Source of the DNA: CAYVTV01 sp964454295 | GTDB taxonomy: Bacteria; Bacteroidota; Bacteroidia; Bacteroidales; GCA-2748055 | Assembly: GCA_964454295.1 (NCBI GenBank) | Contig: CAYVTV010000228.1 | Span: 1 to 6,761, forward strand | Direction: 5' to 3' | Length of the DNA: 6,761 nt | Part shown: positions 1 to 6,745 of the stretch, in pieces | Numbering within the stretch: the first letter of the stretch is position 1 | Layout of the letters: each line of letters opens with the position of its first letter | Program-made: the position numbers and the translations under genes | The notes under the pieces: model-generated | Seen by the model: only the letters and a program-made list of their open reading frames with translations | Databases searched by the model: none | Told to the model about the DNA's origin: nothing

Positions 1-1
1 T

Positions 2-2650
2 CACCTGGTTACCGTTAACGATTACCTTGCAAAACGCGACTCAGAATGGATGGGGCCTATATTTCAATTCCACGGCCTTACAGTTGATTGTATTGATAAA
101 TATCAGCCTAATTCCGAAGAAAGAAGGAAAGCCTATAATGCAGATATAACCTATGGCACCAATAATGAATATGGTTTCGATTATCTGCGGGATAACATGG
201 CTCTTAGCCCGGAAGATCTTGTGCAGCGCAGGCACAATTATGCCATCGTAGATGAAGTTGACTCGGTTCTGATTGATGAAGCCAGAACTCCACTCATAAT
301 CTCCGGTCCCATTCCCAAAGGGGAAGACCAGGAATTCCAGGAGCTTAAACCCCGCGTGGAACGGATCGTGGATGCACAAAAGAGGCTGATAAACCAGGTC
401 ATTAATGATGCAAGAAAATACCTGCAGGAGGGAAACAGTGAAAAGGCAGGATTGATGTTGCTGAGAGCCCACAAAGGCTTGCCGAAGAATAAAGTGCTTA
501 TTAAACTTCTAAGTGAAGAAGGAAATAAATCCCTCCTCCTGAAAACCGAGAACTTCTACATGCAGGATAACAATAAAAATATGCCTGTTGTCACTGACGA
601 ACTGTATTTTATTATAGAGGAGAAGCAAAATGCCATTGAACTTACAGATAAAGGCATTGACCTCATAAGTTCCGCAGAGGACCCTACTTTCTTTATTCTT
701 CCGGATATAGGCAGTGAAATAGCAGAGATCGAAAAATCGGAATTAAACGAACATGAAAGGCTGATAAAAAAAGATAAATTATTGCAGGATTATGCGGTGA
801 AATCTGAACGCATCCATACGGTGAACCAGCTTTTAAAAGCATATACCCTCTTCGAAAAGGATGTTGAATATGTGGTGCTCGATAACAAAGTGAAGATCGT
901 TGATGAACAGACGGGCAGGATCATGGAGGGAAGGAGATATTCCGACGGGTTGCACCAGGCTATCGAAGCGAAGGAAAATGTAAAGGTGGAAGCTGCCACT
1001 CAAACCTGGGCAACCATCACCCTGCAGAACTATTTCAGGATGTACCATAAGCTGGCAGGAATGACCGGTACCGCAGAAACAGAAGCAGGTGAATTATGGA
1101 ATATATATAAGCTCGATGTGGTTGTTATTCCGACGAATAAACCCGTAGTCAGGAAGGACGAAGAGGATTTTGTGTATAAAACGAAAAGAGAAAAATTCAA
1201 TGCCATTATTGATCAAACAAGTGATCTGGTAGAACAGGGACGGCCGGTGCTTGTGGGAACCACTTCTGTTGAGGTTTCTGAACTTCTAAGCCGGATGTTG
1301 AAGATACGCAGGATAGAGCATAATGTGTTAAATGCCAAGTTTCATGCGAGGGAAGCGGAGATAGTGGCGCAGGCAGGAAGAGATGGACAGGTTACCATTG
1401 CGACCAACATGGCCGGGAGAGGAACGGATATCAAGATATCGGATAAAGTGAAGAAGGCAGGCGGGCTGGCCATTATCGGGAGTGAACGTCACGAGTCACG
1501 TCGTGTTGACCGGCAGCTCAGGGGCCGTTCCGGGAGGCAGGGTGATCCCGGCTCTTCCCGTTTTTATGTGAGCCTGGAAGATGACCTTATGCGTATCTTC
1601 GGTTCGGAAAGAATTGCAGGCCTGATGGACAGGCTGGGGCTTAAGGAAGGGGAAGTTATTACCCACTCCATGATCTCCAGATCCATTGAGAGAGCACAGA
1701 AAAAGGTAGAGGAAAATAATTTCGGTATCCGGAAAAGGCTCCTGGAATACGATGATGTGATGAATTCCCAGCGGGAAGTTATATATAAGCGCCGTAAACA
1801 CGCTTTATTTGGAGACAGGCTGAGTGTGGATATCAGCAATATGTTTTACGATGTAGTGGAGAGCATTGTAAATCAGCACCATACGAACGAAGATTTTGAG
1901 GGATTTAACTTTGAGCTTATACGTTATCTTTCTGTTGAATCACCCGTTAAGGAGGAAGAGTTTCTGAAGATTGATACATCAGAACTGACAGAGAAACTGT
2001 TTAATTATGTAATTACTACCTACAGGCGGAAAGAAGAGACGCTGGCGAAGCAGGCTTACCCTGTTATAAAGGATGTGTTTGAAAAACAATCAGCGGTATA
2101 TGAAAATATTGTTGTTCCGGTAAGCGACGGTTTTCGTGTGTTCCGGGTGCTGACAAACCTTGAAAAAGCGTTTAAAACAGAAGCAAGGGAGATCATGCGT
2201 TCATTTGAGAAAACAGCGGTACTTGCTACCATTGATGAGAACTGGAAAGAGCACCTCAGGGAACTTGACGATCTGAAGCAATCGGTGCAGAATGCTTCCT
2301 ATGAACAAAAAGATCCCCTGTTGATCTATAAATTCGAGTCTTTTAATCTTTTCAGTCAGATGATTGACAAGATAAACAGGGAAGTGATAGCCACCCTGAT
2401 GAAAGGGCATATTCCCATTGCCGATTCGTCGGGTGTTCAGAAAGCCCAGGCTCCCAAACGCTTGGATCTGAGCAAATTCAATGCGGCCAAGCATGATACT
2501 CCCCGGTATAATGATCCTTCCGGCACTTCAGCCCCCGGCCAGGGTTCTGCCCAACCCGTGCGGGTGGAAAAGAAGGTGGGGAGAAACGACCCCTGTCCCT
2601 GTGGCAGCGGCAGAAAATATAAAAATTGCCATGGAAGGGCAGGGGGGTAA
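2..2650 (+). CDS. secA: Preprotein translocase ATPase SecA, 5'-truncated by the window edge
   Basis: SecA is the cytoplasmic motor that uses ATP hydrolysis to push preproteins through the SecYEG channel. The reading frame is open from base 2, and the 16 residues before the first ATG (ending VNDYLAKRDSEW) are already SecA sequence, so the ATG at 50 is internal and the true start, with Walker A, lies outside the window. The 882-residue fragment shows Walker B DEVD (84-87) followed by IDEARTP, GMTGTAE opening NBD2 (353-359), the NMAGRGTD helicase motif (M470), the arginine-finger motif QLRGRSGRQGD (from Q505), the LLEYDDVMN region, a helical scaffold/wing region, and a C-terminal SEC-C zinc motif with C865, C867, C876 and H877. 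About 65 extra residues (fragment residues about 126-192) follow the DEVD region relative to E. coli SecA; I believe this is usual in Bacteroidota. No frameshift is visible. Two small genes follow 27 bases after the stop. Confidence 0.98.
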   Translation, partial: HLVTVNDYLAKRDSEWMGPIFQFHGLTVDCIDKYQPNSEERRKAYNADITYGTNNEYGFDYLRDNMALSPEDLVQRRHNYAIVDEVDSVLIDEARTPLIISGPIPKGEDQEFQELKPRVERIVDAQKRLINQVINDARKYLQEGNSEKAGLMLLRAHKGLPKNKVLIKLLSEEGNKSLLLKTENFYMQDNNKNMPVVTDELYFIIEEKQNAIELTDKGIDLISSAEDPTFFILPDIGSEIAEIEKSELNEHERLIKKDKLLQDYAVKSERIHTVNQLLKAYTLFEKDVEYVVLDNKVKIVDEQTGRIMEGRRYSDGLHQAIEAKENVKVEAATQTWATITLQNYFRMYHKLAGMTGTAETEAGELWNIYKLDVVVIPTNKPVVRKDEEDFVYKTKREKFNAIIDQTSDLVEQGRPVLVGTTSVEVSELLSRMLKIRRIEHNVLNAKFHAREAEIVAQAGRDGQVTIATNMAGRGTDIKISDKVKKAGGLAIIGSERHESRRVDRQLRGRSGRQGDPGSSRFYVSLEDDLMRIFGSERIAGLMDRLGLKEGEVITHSMISRSIERAQKKVEENNFGIRKRLLEYDDVMNSQREVIYKRRKHALFGDRLSVDISNMFYDVVESIVNQHHTNEDFEGFNFELIRYLSVESPVKEEEFLKIDTSELTEKLFNYVITTYRRKEETLAKQAYPVIKDVFEKQSAVYENIVVPVSDGFRVFRVLTNLEKAFKTEAREIMRSFEKTAVLATIDENWKEHLRELDDLKQSVQNASYEQKDPLLIYKFESFNLFSQMIDKINREVIATLMKGHIPIADSSGVQKAQAPKRLDLSKFNAAKHDTPRYNDPSGTSAPGQGSAQPVRVEKKVGRNDPCPCGSGRKYKNCHGRAGG

Positions 2651-2677
2651 TTGTTTTTTATTTATCTTTGTCTGAAT

Positions 2678-2914
2678 ATGCCAACAGTGTTATTAATAAA
2701 TGGTTATAGATTTTTCTTCTTCAGTAATGAAAGAAATGAGCCAATACATATTCATATTGAAAAAGCAGAAAAATATGCAAAATTCTGGATCGATCCTCTC
2801 TTTGTTGCTGTAAACTATGGGTTCACAAGCAAAGATTTAAGAGAGATCAGTGAGATTATTGACAACAATGAGATTATTATAAGGAATAAGTGGAATGAAC
2901 ACTTTAACAAATAA
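2678..2914 (+). CDS. DUF4160 small protein, toxin-antitoxin-like pair member
   Basis: This 78-residue protein matches the DUF4160 family pattern. It begins MPTVLLINGYRFFFFSNE, has the hallmark EPIHIHIEK histidine motif, then AKFWIDP, NYGFTSKDL, and a C-terminal helix ending KWNEHF. No catalytic function is established for the family as far as I know. The ATG at 2678 is chosen because MPTVL-x-I-x-GYRF is the usual N-terminus; an upstream TTG at 2651 would add a hydrophobic stretch not seen in relatives. It starts 27 bases after the secA stop, so co-transcription with secA is possible. Its last 20 bases overlap the next gene, which suggests translational coupling. By hand count G+C is about 31% across 2701-2880, against 50% in a sampled secA line (1381-1440), which would fit later acquisition. 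DUF4160 genes often sit beside DUF2442 genes, and such pairs have been proposed as toxin-antitoxin modules. That role, and which partner would be the toxin, is inference. Confidence 0.87.
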   Translation: MPTVLLINGYRFFFFSNERNEPIHIHIEKAEKYAKFWIDPLFVAVNYGFTSKDLREISEIIDNNEIIIRNKWNEHFNK

Positions 2915-3131
2915 ATCAGAAAAAGCCCTTGCATCCAACGTATGGTTCAGCAAAGATATGCTATTCGTTCTTCTACAGGACGGAAGAGAAATAGGTGTAC
3001 CTTTATTATGGTTCCCAAGGTTAAGAAAAGCCAGTGAAGAACAACTCAATGAATGGCGGCTTATTGGAAATGGTGTTGGAATTCATTGGGAAAGTATCGA
3101 TGAAGATATTTCTATATCCGCTTTACTATAG
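2895..3131 (+). CDS. DUF2442 small protein, partner of the DUF4160 gene
   Basis: This 78-residue protein fits the DUF2442 family. It has an N-terminal strand region with NVWFSKDMLFVLLQDGREI, then VPLLWFPRLRKAS, EEQLNEWRLIGNGVGIHW, and the acidic C-terminal segment SIDEDISISALL. These are the conserved landmarks of the family (the WFPRL, WxLIGxGxGIHW and DEDIS blocks). It is full length for a single-domain member. The ATG at 2895 lies inside the 3' end of the DUF4160 gene, with an AAGGA sequence at 2881-2885 that could serve as a ribosome binding site. The 20-base overlap makes the two genes a unit. No DNA-binding helix-turn-helix is evident in the sequence, although some larger DUF2442 proteins carry one. 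It ends 20 bases before the convergent mannosidase gene, and I see no clear hairpin terminator in that gap. An antitoxin or regulatory role is only inferred from pairing. Confidence 0.88.
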   Translation: MNTLTNKSEKALASNVWFSKDMLFVLLQDGREIGVPLLWFPRLRKASEEQLNEWRLIGNGVGIHWESIDEDISISALL

Positions 3132-3151
3132 TTGCTGATTTTTATTACATA

Positions 3152-5446
3152 TTATCCCCCCTCAAACACCAATGATTCCCTTCCCCTATTAATATTAGGC
3201 TTATCCGACATCCTGAATTCAATTTTCCCTCCTGAAATTATTTCGTTATGATAGAGGTAGTTCCGGTTTGCAATTTTCCCGTTGATATACATGGATTCTA
3301 TATATTTGTTGTCAGGAGAATTATTTGAGGCTTTGATGACCAATGTGTTACCTCCCGGAAGATCCAATTTTACTTCATCAAATAAAGGGCTTCCCAGGGC
3401 GTAGATATCCTGGCCTGGGCAGACAGAATAAAAGCCCATTGCACTCAGAACATACCATGCAGAGGTTTGTCCGTTATCCTCATCCCCACAATATCCATCC
3501 GGTGCAGGGGTGTACATCCTGTTCATGACTTCCCTCGCCCAATACTGGCTTTTCCAGGGTTGCCCTGCATAATTATAAAGGTAGATCATGTGCTGGATGG
3601 GTTGATTGCCATGTGCATACTGACCCATGTTGGATATCTGCATTTCCCTTATTTCATGAATGGTAAATCCATAATAGGAATCATCGAATACCGGGGGAAG
3701 GACAAAAACGCTGTCGAGCATCTCACAAAATGCCTCATTACCACCCATAAGGTCAATCAGACCGGGAATATCATGGAAAACAGACCATGTATAATGCCAG
3801 CTGTTTCCTTCGGTAAAAGCATCTCCCCATTTGAAGGGATTAAATGGGGACTGGAATGTTCCGTCTTTATTTTTACCTCTCATCAACCTTGTTTCGGGAT
3901 CGAAAAGATTCCTGTAATTACCGGATCTTTCTTTATACAGTTGAATCTCTTCACCGGGTTTGCCCAGCTCCTGTGCAAGTCTCATGATTACATAATCTGC
4001 ATAAGCATACTCAAGTGTCCGGGCCGCATTCTCATTGATCCCTGCATCATAGGGAACATAACCCAGTTCATTGTAATATTCAGCTCCGTAGCGGCCAACC
4101 GAATGAACGGGACCGTGTCCTTTAGTGTTCTTAATAATGGCTTCATACAGCAGTTCAATGTCAAATCCCCTGATACCCTTCAGATACGAATCCCCGATAA
4201 TGGATGCGGAGTTGGATCCTATCATGCATCCCCTGTGACCAGGACTCGCCCATTCGGGTAACCACCCGCTTTCAAGGTACGTGTTCTCAAGTCCCTGCAT
4301 CACCTCACTGCAGAATTCAGGATACATGATAGTGAAAAATGGAAATATTGCACGGAAGGTATCCCAGAAACCATTATCGGTAAACATGTAACCGGGAAGA
4401 ATTTCCCCGTTATACGGACTATAATGCATCATTTCCCCGTCTTTATCAAATTCATAGAACCTGCGGGGGTATAACAGAACCCTGTAGAGGCAGGAATAAA
4501 AAATACGCTGCTGGTCGATACTTCCCCCTTTAACCCTTATCTTTGAGAGTTCACTTTCCCATATATCACGCCCTTTTTCCATGAGAATGTCAAAAGTTTC
4601 CTCTCCGGTTTCCCTATCGAGATTTAATTCTGCCTGTTCCGGACTGATAAATGAGGAAGCGGTCTTTACATGCACGATCTCTCCCCGTTTTGTTCTGAAA
4701 CCTACGGCCGCTCCCGTGTGAAATCCTGTCTTTTCAACTGCTCCGGGGAAGAATGTGTTGTCTTCCCAACTGCCATAAAACTCAAAGTCTTTATCAAAAA
4801 CAGCCACAAAGTAATTATGAAAATTCCCGGGCACACCACCGGCATTGTTTCGGGCATAACCAATGATCTTCCTTTCCGAAGGTATGATCTTCACAGACGA
4901 TCCCTTGAAGAAAGCATCCAGCAGGATAAAGGCCGAATCGGTTTCAGGAAATGTAAACCGTAACATGGCGGCACGTTCTGTGGGGGTAATCTCGACTTTT
5001 GTGTCGTGATCGGCAAGGTAAACACTGTAATAGTATGGTTTTACAATTTCCGACTTATGAGAGAACCAGGATGAACGCTCCTCTTCCCTGAACCTGAAGC
5101 TTTCAGTAACAGGCATGAAGCTGAATGCGCCGTAGTCGTTAATCCACGGACTGGGTTGACGCGTTTGCCTTATGCCATTTATCTTATGGTCTTTATAGCT
5201 GTAAATCCATCCGCTTCCCATTTCCCCGGTCTGGGGTGTCCAGAAATTCATTCCCCAGGGTAAGGCAATGGCAGGATAGATATTCCCGTTGGAAAGCAGA
5301 TATTCCGAGTCGGTTCCCATAAGAGGATTGACCAGGTCGGTGAGATGATCGGGCATGGTGAAACAATGCTCCGATGCATGGCGGCTGCAGGAATTCAGGA
5401 TAATTATTGCAGAGACGAGCAAAATAAGATTTATTGTTGTTTTCAT
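3152..5446 (-). CDS. GH92 family exo-alpha-mannosidase (probable alpha-1,2), lipoprotein
   Basis: This 764-residue protein is a complete member of glycoside hydrolase family 92, calcium-dependent inverting exo-alpha-mannosidases that trim mannose from N-glycans or yeast mannan. The N-terminus is a lipoprotein signal (lysine at 2, hydrophobic core, lipobox LNSC with C20), so the enzyme is probably anchored in a membrane; no acidic surface-export tag follows the cysteine, so periplasm or surface cannot be decided. The N-terminal beta domain starts with VNPLMGTDS (39-47) and NGNIYPAIALPWG (53-65). The catalytic helical domain carries DNGFWDTFRAIFP (357-369), TEGNSW with E546, HGNQP (612-616) and GDEDNGQTSAWY with D655 and D657. 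From memory, BT3990 uses E533 as acid and D642/D644 at the base site; all align here at a constant offset of 13. The recalled alpha-1,2 determinants W88, H584 and E585 likewise fall on W101, H597 and E598. No SusC/SusD genes, sensors or other glycosidases are in view. It is convergent with the DUF2442 gene and divergent from lipA. Confidence 0.96.
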   Translation of the reverse strand: MKTTINLILLVSAIIILNSCSRHASEHCFTMPDHLTDLVNPLMGTDSEYLLSNGNIYPAIALPWGMNFWTPQTGEMGSGWIYSYKDHKINGIRQTRQPSPWINDYGAFSFMPVTESFRFREEERSSWFSHKSEIVKPYYYSVYLADHDTKVEITPTERAAMLRFTFPETDSAFILLDAFFKGSSVKIIPSERKIIGYARNNAGGVPGNFHNYFVAVFDKDFEFYGSWEDNTFFPGAVEKTGFHTGAAVGFRTKRGEIVHVKTASSFISPEQAELNLDRETGEETFDILMEKGRDIWESELSKIRVKGGSIDQQRIFYSCLYRVLLYPRRFYEFDKDGEMMHYSPYNGEILPGYMFTDNGFWDTFRAIFPFFTIMYPEFCSEVMQGLENTYLESGWLPEWASPGHRGCMIGSNSASIIGDSYLKGIRGFDIELLYEAIIKNTKGHGPVHSVGRYGAEYYNELGYVPYDAGINENAARTLEYAYADYVIMRLAQELGKPGEEIQLYKERSGNYRNLFDPETRLMRGKNKDGTFQSPFNPFKWGDAFTEGNSWHYTWSVFHDIPGLIDLMGGNEAFCEMLDSVFVLPPVFDDSYYGFTIHEIREMQISNMGQYAHGNQPIQHMIYLYNYAGQPWKSQYWAREVMNRMYTPAPDGYCGDEDNGQTSAWYVLSAMGFYSVCPGQDIYALGSPLFDEVKLDLPGGNTLVIKASNNSPDNKYIESMYINGKIANRNYLYHNEIISGGKIEFRMSDKPNINRGRESLVFEGG

Positions 5447-5458
5447 TTTCTATGGTTT

Positions 5459-5557
5459 ACTTCGTGTTCCTTTGTGTAATCCTTTGTGCTCCTTTGTGGT
5501 AAAAAAAAAAATTTAACCACGAAGGACACAAAGGGATTCACGAAGGGACACAAAGGA
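5459..5557. repeat. Long imperfect palindrome built from CACRAAGG units
   Basis: Four copies of CACRAAGG (R is A or G) lie on the right at 5518, 5527, 5539 and 5549. Four inverted copies (CCTTYGTG) lie on the left at 5459 (first base differs), 5469, 5481 and 5491. Spacing outward from the centre is 10, 12, 10 on the left and 9, 12, 10 on the right, so the two arms can pair over roughly 40 bases with a few mismatches and bulges. The centre is an A11 run (5501-5511) followed by TTTA. The element lies between two divergently transcribed genes, so it is not a terminator for either. It could be a repetitive extragenic palindrome, a cruciform or protein-binding site, or a leader hairpin of the mannosidase mRNA. 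I recall similar AACCACGAAGGACAC-type repeats in many environmental genomes but know no established function. Confidence 0.9.
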
Positions 5558-5584
5558 GGGTTACAGATTTATTTTCATGCCGTT

Positions 5585-5592
5585 CAAAAATA
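5585..5592 (-). promoter_or_regulatory. Candidate -7 box for the GH92 gene
   Basis: On the minus strand this reads TATTTTTG, matching the Bacteroidota -7 consensus TAnnTTTG. A T-rich stretch on the minus strand at about 5615-5624 could serve as a weak -33 region, but there is no exact TTTG there. If it is used, transcription would start near 5578 and the mRNA leader of about 130 bases would contain the whole palindrome. An 8-base match in AT-rich DNA is weak evidence alone. Confidence 0.3.
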
Positions 5593-5603
5593 ACTATTTT
5601 AAC

Positions 5604-5633
5604 GTTTACTCTTTAATAAAAACAGTAATTTTG
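5604..5633 (+). promoter_or_regulatory. Candidate Bacteroidota-type promoter for lipA
   Basis: TAATTTTG at 5626-5633 is an exact match to the -7 consensus TAnnTTTG. A GTTTAC sequence at 5604-5609 is a partial match to the TTTG-like -33 element, with slightly short spacing. The predicted start of transcription would be near 5640, giving a very short leader before the ATG at 5651. Position directly upstream of a complete gene makes this more likely than chance, but it is untested. Confidence 0.5.
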
Positions 5634-5650
5634 CACAGGAAAATTTAAAC

Positions 5651-6514
5651 ATGAACAGGGAAGATAATATACACCGTAAACCTCGCTGGATGAAAGCCCC
5701 TCTGCCAAAGGGGAAGAATTATTCAGTCGTAAAACAGTTAATTTCCGAGTACAACCTGCATACGATCTGTTCCAGCGGTAACTGTCCCAATAAAGGGGAA
5801 TGCTGGAGTGCAGGGACAGCAACCTTTATGATCCTGGGGAACATCTGCACCCGGAATTGTTCATTCTGTTACGTGCAAACCGCAAAACCTGCTCCGGCTG
5901 ATCCGGATGAACCTGAAAAAATTGCCCGTGTAGTCAGTATACTGAAACTGAAGCATTGCGTTATTACTTCAGTCAACAGGGATGATCTTCCCGATCAGGG
6001 TGCTGATATTTGGGCAAGGACAATACGGCAGGTAAAACTTGTAAACCCCGGGGTTACCATGGAGGTGCTTATTCCGGATTTCAGGGGAGATACACATTTA
6101 ATAGATAAGATCATTAATGAAAAGCCGGAAGTCATTTCGCACAACCTGGAAACCGTCAGGAGGCTTACCCCGCATATTCGTTCGATGGCCGATTATGATA
6201 CCAGCCTGAAAGTCCTGGATTATATTTCTTCTTCAGGTATAGTTGCCAAGTCAGGCTTAATGCTGGGACTGGGAGAAAAAGTTGATGAAGTTAAGGAAGC
6301 TATGGATGACCTGCGAAAGGCAGGGGTGTCGGTCTTAACCCTTGGTCAGTACCTCCAGCCGTCAGGGTTGCATCATGAAGTAGTTGAGTACATACACCCC
6401 GAAATATTTGATCAGCTAAAAACCATTGGACTGGAAAAAGGCTTCTCGTTTGTGGAAAGCGGACCTCTTGTAAGATCGTCATACCATGCGGAGAGGCATG
6501 TCTTATCCTCCTGA
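5651..6514 (+). CDS. lipA: Lipoyl synthase LipA (radical SAM)
   Basis: LipA inserts two sulfur atoms at C6 and C8 of the octanoyl chain carried on lipoyl domains (E2 subunits, GcvH), completing the lipoyl cofactor in the cytoplasm. The 287-residue protein is full length for the family. It has the LipA-specific auxiliary cluster motif with C40, C45 and C51 (CSSGNCPNKGEC), the radical SAM motif CTRNCSFC with C66, C70 and C73, then SVNRDDLPDQGA, SHNLETV, KSGLMLGLGE, LTLGQYLQPS, and the C-terminal RSSYHAE (R275-Y278), whose serine is known in the family to ligate the auxiliary cluster. All expected residues are present, so it should be active. The ATG at 5651 is supported by an AGGA at 5637-5640 and by the usual N-terminal PRW-KAPLP pattern. 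The partner octanoyltransferase gene lipB is not in the window. Repeat structures flank it on both sides. Confidence 0.98.
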   Translation: MNREDNIHRKPRWMKAPLPKGKNYSVVKQLISEYNLHTICSSGNCPNKGECWSAGTATFMILGNICTRNCSFCYVQTAKPAPADPDEPEKIARVVSILKLKHCVITSVNRDDLPDQGADIWARTIRQVKLVNPGVTMEVLIPDFRGDTHLIDKIINEKPEVISHNLETVRRLTPHIRSMADYDTSLKVLDYISSSGIVAKSGLMLGLGEKVDEVKEAMDDLRKAGVSVLTLGQYLQPSGLHHEVVEYIHPEIFDQLKTIGLEKGFSFVESGPLVRSSYHAERHVLSS

Positions 6515-6538
6515 GCCGGGTAATGGATTCTTACAAAA

Positions 6539-6596
6539 GGGATCACGCTATCACGGGATCAGGGACAAGTGGTTACGTGGATAAGTGGATGAGTGG
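6539..6596. repeat. Degenerate period-8 units leading into the octamer array
   Basis: In strict 8-base register the sequence runs GGGATCAC, GCTATCAC, GGGATCAG, GGACAAGT, GGTTACGT, GGATAAGT, GGATGAGT, then merges into the uniform array. Neighbouring units resemble each other more than distant ones, so the sequence drifts stepwise from a GGGATCAC type to a TTGAGTAA type. This suggests an older, decayed part of the same tandem array. It lies 24 bases past the lipA stop, and I see no convincing lipA terminator there. Confidence 0.75.
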
Positions 6597-6708
6597 TTGA
6601 GTAATTGAGTAATTGAGTAAGTGAGTAAGTGAGTAAGTGAGTAATTGAGTAAGTGAGTAATTGAGTAATTGAGTAATTGAGTATTTGAGTATTTGAGTAT
6701 TTGAGTAA
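6597..6708. repeat. Tandem octamer array, 14 units of TTGAGTAA and variants
   Basis: Fourteen contiguous 8-base units fill 112 bases exactly. In order they are three TTGAGTAA, three GTGAGTAA, one TTGAGTAA, one GTGAGTAA, two TTGAGTAA, three TTGAGTAT and one TTGAGTAA. Identical variants sit in blocks, which is the mark of local duplication by replication slippage. Each plus-strand frame has stops; the minus strand (TTACTCAA) has none in any frame, which creates a spurious open frame. There are no unique spacers, so it is not a CRISPR array. The array ends 37 bases before a possible start codon. Confidence 0.95.
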
Positions 6709-6745
6709 TAGGTTGCAGTGTGCCCTGCCCCGGAGATAAAGTCAT

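Noticed and set aside
41..472. Minus-strand open frame of 143 codons
   Set aside because: It is antisense to secA, whose conserved motifs fill the same stretch.
2481..2675. Plus-strand open frame of 64 codons at the secA 3' end
   Set aside because: It is an out-of-frame reading of the proline-rich linker and zinc-motif coding region of secA.
2651..2677. Upstream TTG start for the DUF4160 gene, adding nine residues
   Set aside because: The added residues (MFFIYLCLN) do not belong to the family N-terminus, whereas the ATG at 2678 begins with the usual MPTVL pattern.
3132..3151. Shared terminator between the convergent DUF2442 and GH92 genes
   Set aside because: The 20-base gap is AT-rich but shows no inverted repeat able to form a stem.
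3467..4261. Plus-strand open frame of 264 codons
   Set aside because: It lies wholly antisense within the well-supported GH92 gene, and its translation shows no recognisable family.
5459..5557. Rho-independent terminator or small CRISPR array at the palindrome
   Set aside because: Both flanking genes are transcribed away from it, so a terminator has no gene to end. The units are only 8 bases with spacers of 1-4 bases, unlike CRISPR repeats and spacers.
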